From the NCBI GenBank assembly GCA_964441775.1, contig CAYTVL010000027.1:16251-80250 (forward strand): a stretch of DNA of 64,000 nucleotides, given 5' to 3'. Below, piece by piece: positions 32,485 through 41,087 of the stretch. The notes below the pieces were generated by a model. The model saw nothing but the letters and a program-made list of their open reading frames with translations. It was not told the DNA's origin and searched no databases. This DNA comes from SYOC01 sp964441775 (GTDB taxonomy: Bacteria; Desulfobacterota; Binatia; Bin18). The translations under genes were made by a program, and so were the position numbers. Every line of letters starts with the position of its first letter. The stretch's first letter is position 1.

Positions 32485-33924
32485 TTACACCACCGGCCTC
32501 GCCAGGACAGTATTCTCCACTTGTCGTTTGAGCCAGCGGCCGTCGTCGGCGCTGCCCACGAGTTTGCCGTCTTCGACAATTACTTTACCGCGTAAAATCG
32601 TCATCACCGGATACCCGTGACACTGGAACCCTTCCCAGATGCTGTAATCCGAATCCGCGTGCAGATCACCCGTAGTGAGCGTTTTGCGCAGGCTTGGGTC
32701 AAGCAGGACAAGATCCGCGTCGCTGCCCAGTTGGATCACGCCCTTCTGTGGGTAGAGTCCAAGAATCTTGGCGGCGTTTGTTGAGGTGATATCGGCAAAT
32801 CGTTGCAGCGACATGCCGCGTTCCGAGACGAATTTGGTGAAGGCGACGGGAATGCGGGTCTCGACGCCGTTATGGCCGCCGCAGACGGTCGCGATGCGGT
32901 CGCCCCACAATTTTGGTCCCTTGAAGGTAGTGTACTCGTCTGTTGCTGTTGTTGAAATCCGCCCGTCTAGCATGCCGGCAATGAGCGCGTCGCGATCATC
33001 GGCGAACTTAATGGCCGGATAGGTGTGAATCGCCGTGCCGCCCGGTTTTTTATAATCGTCACAGGTAAACTGGAGATAATTGTGCAGCGCCTCGCCGTAC
33101 ACGGGGCGTCCTTCGTTGCGCGCTTCGGCAATCGCCGCCACGCCTTCTTTGGCGGTGACGTGCACAAAGTAAATACCGACGCCGGTGTCTTTGGCTAAAC
33201 GCAGGACCGTGCGAAAGGCGATATCTTCAGACAGGTTGTTGTGGACGAGGTGGAGATTGTAGCCTTGGTCGTTGCCTTCGGCTTGCAGTTTCTTGGTCAT
33301 GAACTGCACGATCTCTTCATCTTCTGCATGGATCGCCATCATACCGCCATGCTTAGCGACTTCCGCAAACACGGTCCACAGATGACCGTTTGGGACCCGC
33401 ACAGGATTATTCACGGTAAAGATTTTGAAACTACCAATGCCTTCTTCGAGAGACTCACGAATCTCACCAATTGTTTCTGAGCGCACTTCACCGGCAATGA
33501 TGTAATGAAAAGCAAAATCGGTGTAGCAATGCGAGCGAAACACGTCACGGCGACGCTCAACGGTTTCTGAAATGGAGCGTCGCCGCTGGCCGCTGAGCGC
33601 GGCGCGACTGAGATCACCCGCGAAATCAATCATCGTCGTGACGCCGCCGAATGCCGCAGCACGACTAGCGGCCTCCGGCGGCTGGGTCATCACATCGGCT
33701 TGGCCGGTCCAGTCTGGCGGCACCGGAATGCCGACATGCGCATGGGGCTCGATCCCACCCGGAAGAACAATCTTGCCCCGTGCATCAATCACTCGTGCAG
33801 ATGTAGACGCAAGCGATCCTGGCTGACCGAATGCTGCAATCTTCTCTCCCTGCACGCCCACGTCCATCTCAGCCACGATTTGGGGCGTGACTACCTGTCC
33901 ACCGTGAATGATGAGATCCAACAT
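32485..33924 (-). CDS. Dihydropyrimidinase/D-hydantoinase family hydrolase, copy 1
   Basis: This is a 479-residue amidohydrolase-fold enzyme that opens cyclic amides such as hydantoins or dihydropyrimidines. The metal-binding HxH is in GGIEPHAHVGIPVP, the carboxylated Lys in SFKIFTVN, a later metal His in VVHVTAKEG-like FVHVTAKEG, and the catalytic Asp in ATDEYTT (usually SDHCP in classical enzymes, so the substrate pocket differs). The start at 33924 is preceded by AAGGAGAGA; the longer 492-residue version is unlikely. It is a close paralogue of the next gene. It starts 13 bases from the cyclase gene on the same strand. Confidence 0.85.
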   Translation of the reverse strand: MLDLIIHGGQVVTPQIVAEMDVGVQGEKIAAFGQPGSLASTSARVIDARGKIVLPGGIEPHAHVGIPVPPDWTGQADVMTQPPEAASRAAAFGGVTTMIDFAGDLSRAALSGQRRRSISETVERRRDVFRSHCYTDFAFHYIIAGEVRSETIGEIRESLEEGIGSFKIFTVNNPVRVPNGHLWTVFAEVAKHGGMMAIHAEDEEIVQFMTKKLQAEGNDQGYNLHLVHNNLSEDIAFRTVLRLAKDTGVGIYFVHVTAKEGVAAIAEARNEGRPVYGEALHNYLQFTCDDYKKPGGTAIHTYPAIKFADDRDALIAGMLDGRISTTATDEYTTFKGPKLWGDRIATVCGGHNGVETRIPVAFTKFVSERGMSLQRFADITSTNAAKILGLYPQKGVIQLGSDADLVLLDPSLRKTLTTGDLHADSDYSIWEGFQCHGYPVMTILRGKVIVEDGKLVGSADDGRWLKRQVENTVLARPVV

Positions 33925-33995
33925 AAACTCTCTCCTTATTTTTTCTTCCGAACGCTTCCGCATTGCGATTCGGCACAGCCAGAAGAGGAAAGAAA

Positions 33996-34060
33996 CGGAG
34001 ACAGGGAGAATCGGCGAAGGAAAAAGCAGTGAGTTCTCTCTCCGATTCCCCGGCTCTCCG
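33996..34060. repeat. Inverted repeat between the two hydantoinase genes
   Basis: A 19-base arm at 33996-34014 (CGGAGA...GAATCGG) and its counterpart at 34042-34060 match at 15 of 19 positions. It lies in the ~170-bp gap upstream of copy 1 and downstream of copy 2. It may act as a terminator of copy 2 or be a dispersed GAATCGG-type repeat; no T-run is present. Confidence 0.5.
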
Positions 34061-34093
34061 ATGCTTTCTAGCTCACTTTCCCTCTCTTGAGAG

Positions 34094-35530
34094 TTATACT
34101 GTCGGTCTCGAGATCACCTCGCTCGACACGCGCCGCTTGAGCCATCTCCCATCCGACGAGCTACCGACCAATTTGCCGTTTTCCACAACGACCTTTCCAC
34201 GCAGAATCGTCATGACTGGGTACGCAGCGGCCTGGAACCCGTCCCAGATGCTGTAATCCGAGTCGGCGTGGAGATCACCCATAGTGATAATCTTTTTATT
34301 GGGGTCTAGTAGCACGATGTCGGCGTCGCTACCCGGCTGGATCGCGCCCTTTTGTGGGTACATGCCGAGAATCCTGGCGGCATTCGCGGAGGTAATGTCA
34401 ACAAAGCGTTGGAGCGGCATATTGCGCTCGGCTACAAACTTAGTGTACGCCACGGGCATGCGCGTTTCGATACCATTGTGTCCGCCACAGACGGTCTCGA
34501 TGGTGTCGCCCCACAGCTTCGGCTTGCGATAGGTGGTGTACTCGTCGGTCGCAGTGGTCGCGAGTCGTCCATCCATCAGCCCTCTGGTCAACGCTTCGCG
34601 ATCTTCTGGAAATTTAATGGCCGGGTAGGTATGAATCGCCGTCCCGCCTGGCTTCTTGTAGTCCTCGCAGGTGAACTGCAAATAGTTGTGTAACGCCTCG
34701 CCGTAGACCGGCTGTCCTTCGCTGCGCGCTTCCTCGATTGCGGCCACGCCTTCTTTGGCAGTGACATGGACGAAGTAGATGCCGACACCGGTATGCTTCG
34801 CTAAGCGGATGACATGACGAAAGGCCAAGTCCTCGGAAATGTTGTTGTGCACGAGATGGAGGTTATGCCCCTGCGCTTGTCCCTCGCGCTTGAGTTTCTC
34901 GGTCATGTAACGAACGATTTCATCCTCTTCGGCATGCACGGCCATGATGCCGCCATGTTTGGCCACTTCTTCAAAAATGCTCCACAGCGGGCCGTAGGGC
35001 ACGCGGATGGGATGGAACGTGGTGAAAATTTTGAAACTAGCAATGCCCTCTTGCACCGCCTCGCCGATTTCACCAACTGTTTTGGGCGTAACCTCACCGG
35101 CAAGAATGTAATGAAAAGCATAGTCCGTATAACTATGCGTGTGAAAAGCAGCGCGGCGCTGCTCGATGTCGTGCAGGATATCTGTGGTGAGAATGCTGCC
35201 GTCGGGATTGAAACTCAAGTCACCGGCAAAATCGATAATCGTGGTCACGCCGCCGAACGCCGCCGCGCGACTCGCGGCCTCGGGCGGTTGCGTCATGACA
35301 TCGGGAACCCCCGCCCATTGCTCGGGGACGGGAATGCCGATATGCGCGTGCGGCTCGATGCCACCAGGAATGACGATCTTGCCGCGCGCATCGATCTCAC
35401 GCCCGGCCCCAGTTGCTAATGTACCAGGATAACCGACCGCGACAATTTTTTCCCCTTGAATGCCCACGTCCATTTCGCCAACCGCTTGCGGAGTCACCAC
35501 TTGTCCGCCGCGAATAATAAGATCGAGCAT
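34094..35530 (-). CDS. Dihydropyrimidinase/D-hydantoinase family hydrolase, copy 2
   Basis: This is a 478-residue paralogue of the preceding enzyme, matching it along the whole length. Metal HxH is in GIEPHAHIGIPVP, the Lys in SFKIFTTFHP, and the variant ATDEYTTYRKPK is shared with copy 1. AGGAGGCGC precedes the ATG. The two copies probably differ in substrate range; both keep the metal ligands and look active. A complex palindromic region precedes it, then a divergent CoA transferase. No carbamoylase gene is nearby to complete a hydantoin pathway. Confidence 0.86.
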   Translation of the reverse strand: MLDLIIRGGQVVTPQAVGEMDVGIQGEKIVAVGYPGTLATGAGREIDARGKIVIPGGIEPHAHIGIPVPEQWAGVPDVMTQPPEAASRAAAFGGVTTIIDFAGDLSFNPDGSILTTDILHDIEQRRAAFHTHSYTDYAFHYILAGEVTPKTVGEIGEAVQEGIASFKIFTTFHPIRVPYGPLWSIFEEVAKHGGIMAVHAEEDEIVRYMTEKLKREGQAQGHNLHLVHNNISEDLAFRHVIRLAKHTGVGIYFVHVTAKEGVAAIEEARSEGQPVYGEALHNYLQFTCEDYKKPGGTAIHTYPAIKFPEDREALTRGLMDGRLATTATDEYTTYRKPKLWGDTIETVCGGHNGIETRMPVAYTKFVAERNMPLQRFVDITSANAARILGMYPQKGAIQPGSDADIVLLDPNKKIITMGDLHADSDYSIWDGFQAAAYPVMTILRGKVVVENGKLVGSSSDGRWLKRRVSSEVISRPTV

Positions 35531-35557
35531 AAAGCGCCTCCTTTTTGCTTATGGCAT

Positions 35558-35675
35558 ATAGCTCGTTCGCTGCGCTCACTCTATAGCACCTGAGTCGTTC
35601 GCTTTGCTCACTCGATGGAGAAAATTTTTTTGCCATCAGCCATAGGCTATAGAGCGAACAGAGTGAGCACGCTAT
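35558..35675. repeat. Complex palindromic/direct repeat upstream of hydantoinase 2 and CoA transferase
   Basis: A 29-base arm at 35558-35586 pairs with 35647-35675 (21 of 29 positions), both arms bounded by ATAGC and CTATAG. Inside is an 18-base direct copy of the left arm, CGTTCGCTTTGCTCACTC (35596-35613), versus CGTTCGCTGCGCTCACTC (35564-35581). An A/T run (AAAATTTTTTT) lies in the middle. This is a dispersed-repeat structure placed in a divergent promoter region. Confidence 0.6.
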
Positions 35676-35700
35676 AAGCAATCTGCGAGGGAGGGAATGC

Positions 35701-36894
35701 ATGGCCAAACCGCTGGACGATATTCGAGTGCTTGATCTGACCCATGTGTATAACGGTCCGTATGCGACGCTGATGCTCGCCTTGATGGGAGCCGAAGTCA
35801 TTAAGGTCGAGCCGCCACATACCGGCGAACGCGTGCGCAACATTTTTAAGATTCGGGGCACTGACGAGAGCTATCCCTACCTCATGCTCAACTCCAACAA
35901 GAAAGGCGTCACTCTGAATCTTAAGACCGAGCGAGGCCGAGAGTTGTTGAAAGAGTTGGTCAAGCATGTTGATGTCATTGTAGAAAACTTTGCAGTTGGC
36001 GTGTTGGACAAGCTCGGACTTGGCTATGAAGTGCTCAAGGAACTCAATCCTGGCCTCATCTATGCAAGCAGCTCGGGGTTCGGACGCTCAGGCCCGTACC
36101 GCGATTACCCTGCCTTTGACCCCATCATTCAAGCAATGGTGGGTATTATGAGCGTCACCGGCTTTCCTGGGAACCCGCCGGTCAAAGCTGGCCCTCCAGT
36201 GCTCGACATCATGGGCGGCACTCATCTCTGCGCTGGCATTTTGGCGGCGCTCCACATGCGCGATCGCACCGGGGTCGGCACGATCGTGGAAACCTCGCTC
36301 TACGACGCCGCCGTGGGTCCGCTGATCTCGCAATTTTCCAGTCATTTGGTCAATGGCGTCACAGGCCGCTGGGGCAACACCGCGCCAGGACGAATCTTGA
36401 CGCCGTACAACTGTTATCAAGCCAAAGACGGCTATATCTTGTTGCTCGTCGCCGATGAGGGCAAGTGGAAGATTTTTTGTCGCGTCATCGGACGGGAAGA
36501 TTTACTGGAAAACCCCCGGTTCGCCACCAACGCCAAGCGGATTAAATATGTTGATGAAGTAGATGCTCTGGTCGGCGAGTGGGTAGGGCGGCACACGAGG
36601 AAGGAAGTCATGGAGTTGATGGGCGCCGCAGATATTACCTGCGGCATCGTCCAAGAAGTGCCCGAAGTGTTGCAGGACGCACATCTTCGCATCCGAGGCA
36701 CCTTACAAGACGTGACTCATCCAGTGGCAGGAAAGGTCACCGTCATAGGCTCTCCGGTGCGTTTTGACGAAGAACCGCCGACAGTCGACGCGCCCAGCCC
36801 AACTTTGGGACAACACAACGATTTGGTCTACGGCAAACTACTCGGCCTCTCGGACCGAGAACTCGCCTCATTGAAAGAACAAGGCGTCATTTAG
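35701..36894 (+). CDS. CaiB/BaiF family III CoA transferase
   Basis: This is a 397-residue enzyme that moves CoA between carboxylates by ordered chemistry through an aspartyl-CoA anhydride. It starts LDDIRVLDLTHVYNGPYATLMLALMGAEVIKVEPP, abbreviated here as the LDLT...GAEVIKVE signature. Then come NSNKKGVTLNLK, FGRSGPYRDYPAFDP, and DIMGGTHLCAGILAALHMRDRTG, with the catalytic Asp in the latter. The N-terminal and C-terminal Rossmann parts are both present. GCGAGGGAGGG precedes the ATG. A histidine kinase gene follows after ~90 bases. The acid substrate is unknown. Confidence 0.9.
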   Translation: MAKPLDDIRVLDLTHVYNGPYATLMLALMGAEVIKVEPPHTGERVRNIFKIRGTDESYPYLMLNSNKKGVTLNLKTERGRELLKELVKHVDVIVENFAVGVLDKLGLGYEVLKELNPGLIYASSSGFGRSGPYRDYPAFDPIIQAMVGIMSVTGFPGNPPVKAGPPVLDIMGGTHLCAGILAALHMRDRTGVGTIVETSLYDAAVGPLISQFSSHLVNGVTGRWGNTAPGRILTPYNCYQAKDGYILLLVADEGKWKIFCRVIGREDLLENPRFATNAKRIKYVDEVDALVGEWVGRHTRKEVMELMGAADITCGIVQEVPEVLQDAHLRIRGTLQDVTHPVAGKVTVIGSPVRFDEEPPTVDAPSPTLGQHNDLVYGKLLGLSDRELASLKEQGVI

Positions 36895-36985
36895 TGATAG
36901 TGAAGGAATGGAGAACCCGGTGAACAATTGCCCAGCTCATCCACTAAGGAAGGAGGATAGCGGCAGCAGCTAACGGAGAATCCCT

Positions 36986-39226
36986 GTGACTACTTACTCT
37001 TCTCATCCACCTGAAAAACCAGAACTGACGCACGACATCCAACAGGCAAACATCACACAGGAACCACAAAAACTGGAAGAGTCGGAGGAACGGTTTCGGA
37101 TTCTCTTTGAAGCCGCGCCGGATGCATACTATTTGAGTGACTTGGCGGGCACCTTCCTCGATGGCAACCGTGCGGCAGAAGCGATAGTCGGCTATGCACG
37201 CGGAGAATTGATCGGAAGGAATTTCCTGGAGATCGGCATACTCCAGGTCGTACAAGTTCCAGCAGCCGCAGCCCTCCTTTTGCGCAACCGGGAAGGGTTC
37301 CCCACTGGACCGGATGAGTTTACTCTGAACCGGAAAGACGGCAGCCAGGTCCCGGTAGAAATCCGCACCTTTCCCATTCAACTCGGCGGCCAGACGGTCG
37401 TGCTTGGCGTCGCCCGAGACATGAGTGACCAGAAACGCACCGAGGAACAATTACAACTGTCCGCCCAACGGCTTGGTCTGTTTCATGACATCGATCAAGC
37501 TATTCTTTCCGGTCAAACGCTCGAAACGATTGCTTCACTCACTCTCCAACGTCTGCGGCAACTCGTGCCATGCCGACGCACCGGCGTCGTGTTGCTTGAC
37601 TTTATCAATCAAGAGGCAACAATCCTCGCGGCAAATGTCGAAGGAGCAACTCAGCTCATGTCCAACTTACGAGGGCCATTCGCCTCGATACGGATCAACA
37701 ACGTAGATCTCGACGCCCTCCGGCAGGGGCGTCAGCATGAGATCGAGGATCTGTTAACGCTTGCAGATCCTCCCTTGGCAATACGTACGCTCCAGGGGGA
37801 GGGGATACGCGCCTACTTGATCACACCGCTTGTGACCGAAGGAGAACTGATTGGCATCCTCAATCTCGGGAAGGACGAACCGAAAGGCTTTACGTCGGCA
37901 CAAAAAGAGATCGTTCGGGAAATTGCCGGGCAGTTGGCCATTGCGCTGCAACGCACGCGCGACATCACGGCGCGTCAACTGGCGGAAGAGACGCGCCGCA
38001 CTGAAGCCGATATTACCGCGGCGCTGGCCCGTATCGGCCGGGACATGATCTCCTCGCTTGACACGCTCACGATTGCTCGACGCTTATGCGCCGTTGTGGT
38101 CGACGTGCTGGGCTGCGATTGCTGTCATACCGCGCTGCTAGACGAAAAATCTGATGCGTTTGTCAATGTCGCAGGTTATGGCAATACGCTTGAACAAGGG
38201 GAAATACTGCGGATGTCGCCCGTGCCCCGGGACGAGATGGCGGCGCTAGGAGAGCAGTTTCTCGCCGGGGATGAAACACGAGTCATCAAGGCGACGGGCT
38301 CTGCTCAATCGATCCTTACCGCTGTGCTCCAGCAAGTCGGCGTCCACACCGCGCTGTGCGCCCCGCTCCGTCGCGGCCCGCAGATCTTCGGCGTCCTGAT
38401 CGCGGCCTACCGCAGCGACCGTGAGTTCACCGTCAAACACCACCGTTTAATCGAAAGTATAGCGCAACTGGCTTCACTGGCGTTAGCGAATGCGCGATTG
38501 GTCGAAGAAATCCAAGAGGCGAACCGTTTAAAAGACGACTTCGTCGGCGCCATGTCCCACGAACTCCGCACCCCTCTGAATGTCATTCTCGGGTACATCG
38601 AACTCCTTTTAGAAGATCCCGAGGAAACCCTCTCAGTCGAACAAAGCGCGGCGCTGCGCAAAGTGAATCAACATGCGCAAGAATTAGTTGATCTCGTCAC
38701 CAATTTACTCGATATCAATCGGCTCCGGACCCGTGGGGTCTCTCTCCAGCTTGAGGAAGTGACGCTTGATGCGCTCTTTGATCAACTCAAAATCGAGATT
38801 CCTTTAGAGTATCAGAAACCGATGGTCGATCTGCGCTGGCGCTATGATTCCGTTCCTTTCTTTCTCCATACAGATCTGGTCAAGCTCAAAATCGTGCTGA
38901 AAAACCTCATCACCAACGCCTTAAAATTCACGGACACAGGAACCGTTACCGTCACGGCCTCTCTCGAAAACGCGGGCGTAACCTTTTGCGTGAGTGACAC
39001 GGGGATTGGAATTCTACCGGAGCATTTACCGCTGATTTTCGAAGCGTTCCGCCAGGTCGATAATTCTAGCACCCGCTCTCATGGCGGAGTGGGCTTGGGG
39101 CTGTATATCGCACGACAATTGCTCGATTTGCTTGGAGGAACTATCACGGTGGAAAGCACCCCTGGAGAAGGTTCAACGTTTCGAGTGTGGATTCCTGGGA
39201 GGCTCCAGCCTCAGCGCACCTGCTAA
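36986..39226 (+). CDS. Sensor histidine kinase, PAS-GAF-GAF-HisKA-HATPase
   Basis: This is a 746-residue soluble kinase with no membrane helix. A PAS domain at ~35-150 begins RFRILFEAAPDAYYL and ends VVLGVARDMSD. Two GAF domains follow at ~165-320 and ~345-500. The dimerisation helix holds the phospho-acceptor in MSHELRTPLN (~525). The ATPase has N box LKNLITNALKFTD, G1 VSDTGIGI and G2 GGVGLGLYIA. No receiver domain or adjacent regulator gene is visible, so the partner is elsewhere. The start is GTG at 36986 after AACGGAGAA. Confidence 0.92.
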   Translation: MTTYSSHPPEKPELTHDIQQANITQEPQKLEESEERFRILFEAAPDAYYLSDLAGTFLDGNRAAEAIVGYARGELIGRNFLEIGILQVVQVPAAAALLLRNREGFPTGPDEFTLNRKDGSQVPVEIRTFPIQLGGQTVVLGVARDMSDQKRTEEQLQLSAQRLGLFHDIDQAILSGQTLETIASLTLQRLRQLVPCRRTGVVLLDFINQEATILAANVEGATQLMSNLRGPFASIRINNVDLDALRQGRQHEIEDLLTLADPPLAIRTLQGEGIRAYLITPLVTEGELIGILNLGKDEPKGFTSAQKEIVREIAGQLAIALQRTRDITARQLAEETRRTEADITAALARIGRDMISSLDTLTIARRLCAVVVDVLGCDCCHTALLDEKSDAFVNVAGYGNTLEQGEILRMSPVPRDEMAALGEQFLAGDETRVIKATGSAQSILTAVLQQVGVHTALCAPLRRGPQIFGVLIAAYRSDREFTVKHHRLIESIAQLASLALANARLVEEIQEANRLKDDFVGAMSHELRTPLNVILGYIELLLEDPEETLSVEQSAALRKVNQHAQELVDLVTNLLDINRLRTRGVSLQLEEVTLDALFDQLKIEIPLEYQKPMVDLRWRYDSVPFFLHTDLVKLKIVLKNLITNALKFTDTGTVTVTASLENAGVTFCVSDTGIGILPEHLPLIFEAFRQVDNSSTRSHGGVGLGLYIARQLLDLLGGTITVESTPGEGSTFRVWIPGRLQPQRTC

Positions 39227-39268
39227 CCGACCTTGCCCGAACTAGCGATATTCCTTTACTCTTTATTT

Positions 39269-40609
39269 ATGACGAACGCACTTCCTTCTGGCCCCAAGTT
39301 GCCTCCTCCTCTTCAACTCCTGCAGTGGATTTTTCGACCGATTCCTTTTATGGAAAGTTGCGCGCAGCGCTATGGGTATTGCTTTATCGTGCGTTTACCT
39401 CTGAACGCTCCTTTCGTGATGTTCACTGACCCGGAAGCAATCAAGGAGATTTTCACTAGTGATCCGGACAAACTTCCGGCTGGCGAGACCCGCGCCATTT
39501 TGAAGCCGCTGGTCGGAGAGCACTCCGTGCTCGTACTCGACGGGGCTCCACACGCGCAACACCGCAAGCTCTTGATGCCGTCGTTTCATGGCGAACGCAT
39601 GCACGCGTACGGCGAAGTCATGCGCGCCATCGCCGACCGCACCATCGAACGATGGCCAGTCGGTCGCGCTTTTCCCCTACAACCCGAGATGCAAGCCATT
39701 ACGCTTGATGTCATTTTGCGGACCGTCTTCGGGATCGATGAAGGGGCGGAACTCGATCATCTTCGCGCGATGCTCACGGAGTTGATCACCCTTGGCACGA
39801 ATCCGCTCAGCATGATTCCTTGGTTTCAAACCTTGCTGAGTCCAATCACTAAGCGGCGACGGGTGCTGCAGCTCATGGAAGAAGTCGATGTCGTACTCTA
39901 CGCCGCCATCGCGCAGCGGCGCGCCACCGGCGCGATTGGACGCACGGACATCCTCTCGCTGCTGATTGACGCACGAGACGAACAAGGTCAACCCATGACG
40001 GACATCGAACTGCGCGATGAGCTGATCACCATGCTCGTTGCCGGCCATGAAACGACAGCAACCTCCCTTTCCTGGACCTTTCACCAACTGTTGCGTCATC
40101 CCGAAGTCATGGAGAAGCTCAAGAAAGAACTCCACGCCGTCTTTGGCGCAGGGCTCGTTACGCCACAACATGTCAACAAACTAGAATATCTTGATGCGGC
40201 CATCAAAGAAGCGCAACGCTTAACGCCAATCGTACCGCTCGTCGGGCGTCTGCTCCGCGAGCCTGCGCGTATTGGCGGGCGCGACTTGCCCGCAGGCGTC
40301 ATTGCCGCGCCGTGTATTTATCTCACCCATCGTCGGGCGGATCTGTGGCCGAATCCAGAGCGGTTTTCTCCTGAGCGTTTCCTCGAAAAACGGCCCAGTC
40401 CCTATGAATTCTTCCCCTTCGGTGGAGGCAATCGCTACTGCTTGGGAGCTGCGTTTGCGTTGTACGAAATGAAAATCGTTTTGGCTCAAGTGCTCTCCCG
40501 TGTTGTCTTACGATCCGCACCGGGGCGCGCGGTTCGCGTCACCAGACGCGGCGTAACGTTCGCGCCCTCGGAGGGCATGCCGGTTGTGCTTGAGTCGTTA
40601 GCGGCATAA
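39269..40609 (+). CDS. Cytochrome P450
   Basis: This is a 446-residue heme monooxygenase. The I-helix oxygen-binding motif is AGHETTATSLSW, the K-helix ExxR is EAQR in KEAQRLTP, and the heme loop is FFPFGGGNRYCLG with the Cys ligand. No membrane anchor is obvious at the start. I chose ATG 39269; a TTG at 39233 would add 12 hydrophobic residues. Neither has a strong ribosome-binding site. No ferredoxin or reductase is adjacent. The SnoaL-like gene 25 bases later may be co-transcribed. The substrate is unknown. Confidence 0.9.
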   Translation: MTNALPSGPKLPPPLQLLQWIFRPIPFMESCAQRYGYCFIVRLPLNAPFVMFTDPEAIKEIFTSDPDKLPAGETRAILKPLVGEHSVLVLDGAPHAQHRKLLMPSFHGERMHAYGEVMRAIADRTIERWPVGRAFPLQPEMQAITLDVILRTVFGIDEGAELDHLRAMLTELITLGTNPLSMIPWFQTLLSPITKRRRVLQLMEEVDVVLYAAIAQRRATGAIGRTDILSLLIDARDEQGQPMTDIELRDELITMLVAGHETTATSLSWTFHQLLRHPEVMEKLKKELHAVFGAGLVTPQHVNKLEYLDAAIKEAQRLTPIVPLVGRLLREPARIGGRDLPAGVIAAPCIYLTHRRADLWPNPERFSPERFLEKRPSPYEFFPFGGGNRYCLGAAFALYEMKIVLAQVLSRVVLRSAPGRAVRVTRRGVTFAPSEGMPVVLESLAA

Positions 40610-40634
40610 GAAGGTGAGCAAAAGGAGGTGTCTC

Positions 40635-41036
40635 ATGGGAGCTACAGAAAACAAACAGGTGGTCTTGGGCTTCGTCGAAGCACTTTCGCGTGGCAATATC
40701 GACGCGATCAATGCCACATTGGCGGAAGACGCAACCTGGTGGTTACCGGGTTCACTGCCCGTTTCGGGTACGCATCGTGGGAAGAAAGGAATTTTTGACG
40801 GATTTCTCGCGAAAGCCGCTCCACTATTCCAACCCGGCAGCTTGTCGATTCAAGTGCAAAACACCCTCGCCGACGGAGACGCCGTCGCGGTGGAATGGAT
40901 CGCGCGCGGCAAAACCGTCAAAGGCAAGACGTATGAGAACTACTACAACGTCGTGTTTGAAGTGAAAGGCGGGAAGATCCAAGCCATCCGTGAATATGTC
41001 GATACCTTGTACGCGAAAGAGGTGCTGTTTAGTTAG
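40635..41036 (+). CDS. SnoaL/NTF2-like protein
   Basis: This is a 133-residue alpha+beta barrel of the NTF2/SnoaL group (ketosteroid isomerase-like). The pattern VVLGFVEALSRGNIDAINATLAEDATWWLPG at the start and VAVEWIARGKTVKGKTYEN in the middle is typical, cited here only by its ends. The ATG at 40635 follows AAAGGAGGTG; an earlier start in the same frame lacks this site. Family members are isomerases, hydrolases or simple binding proteins. Co-location with a P450 suggests handling of the same small molecule, as inference. Confidence 0.75.
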   Translation: MGATENKQVVLGFVEALSRGNIDAINATLAEDATWWLPGSLPVSGTHRGKKGIFDGFLAKAAPLFQPGSLSIQVQNTLADGDAVAVEWIARGKTVKGKTYENYYNVVFEVKGGKIQAIREYVDTLYAKEVLFS

Positions 41037-41043
41037 AGAGACG

Positions 41044-41070
41044 ACGAGGCGGGTGCAGAGCTCGCCTCGT
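41044..41070 (+). terminator. Hairpin after the SnoaL-like gene
   Basis: ACGAGGCG (41044-41051) pairs with CGCCTCGT (41063-41070) around an 11-base loop, eight bases after the stop. No T-run follows on the plus strand, so it may be a weak terminator or mRNA-stabilising hairpin. Confidence 0.4.
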
Positions 41071-41087
41071 AAAAGATTCGTATCTTC

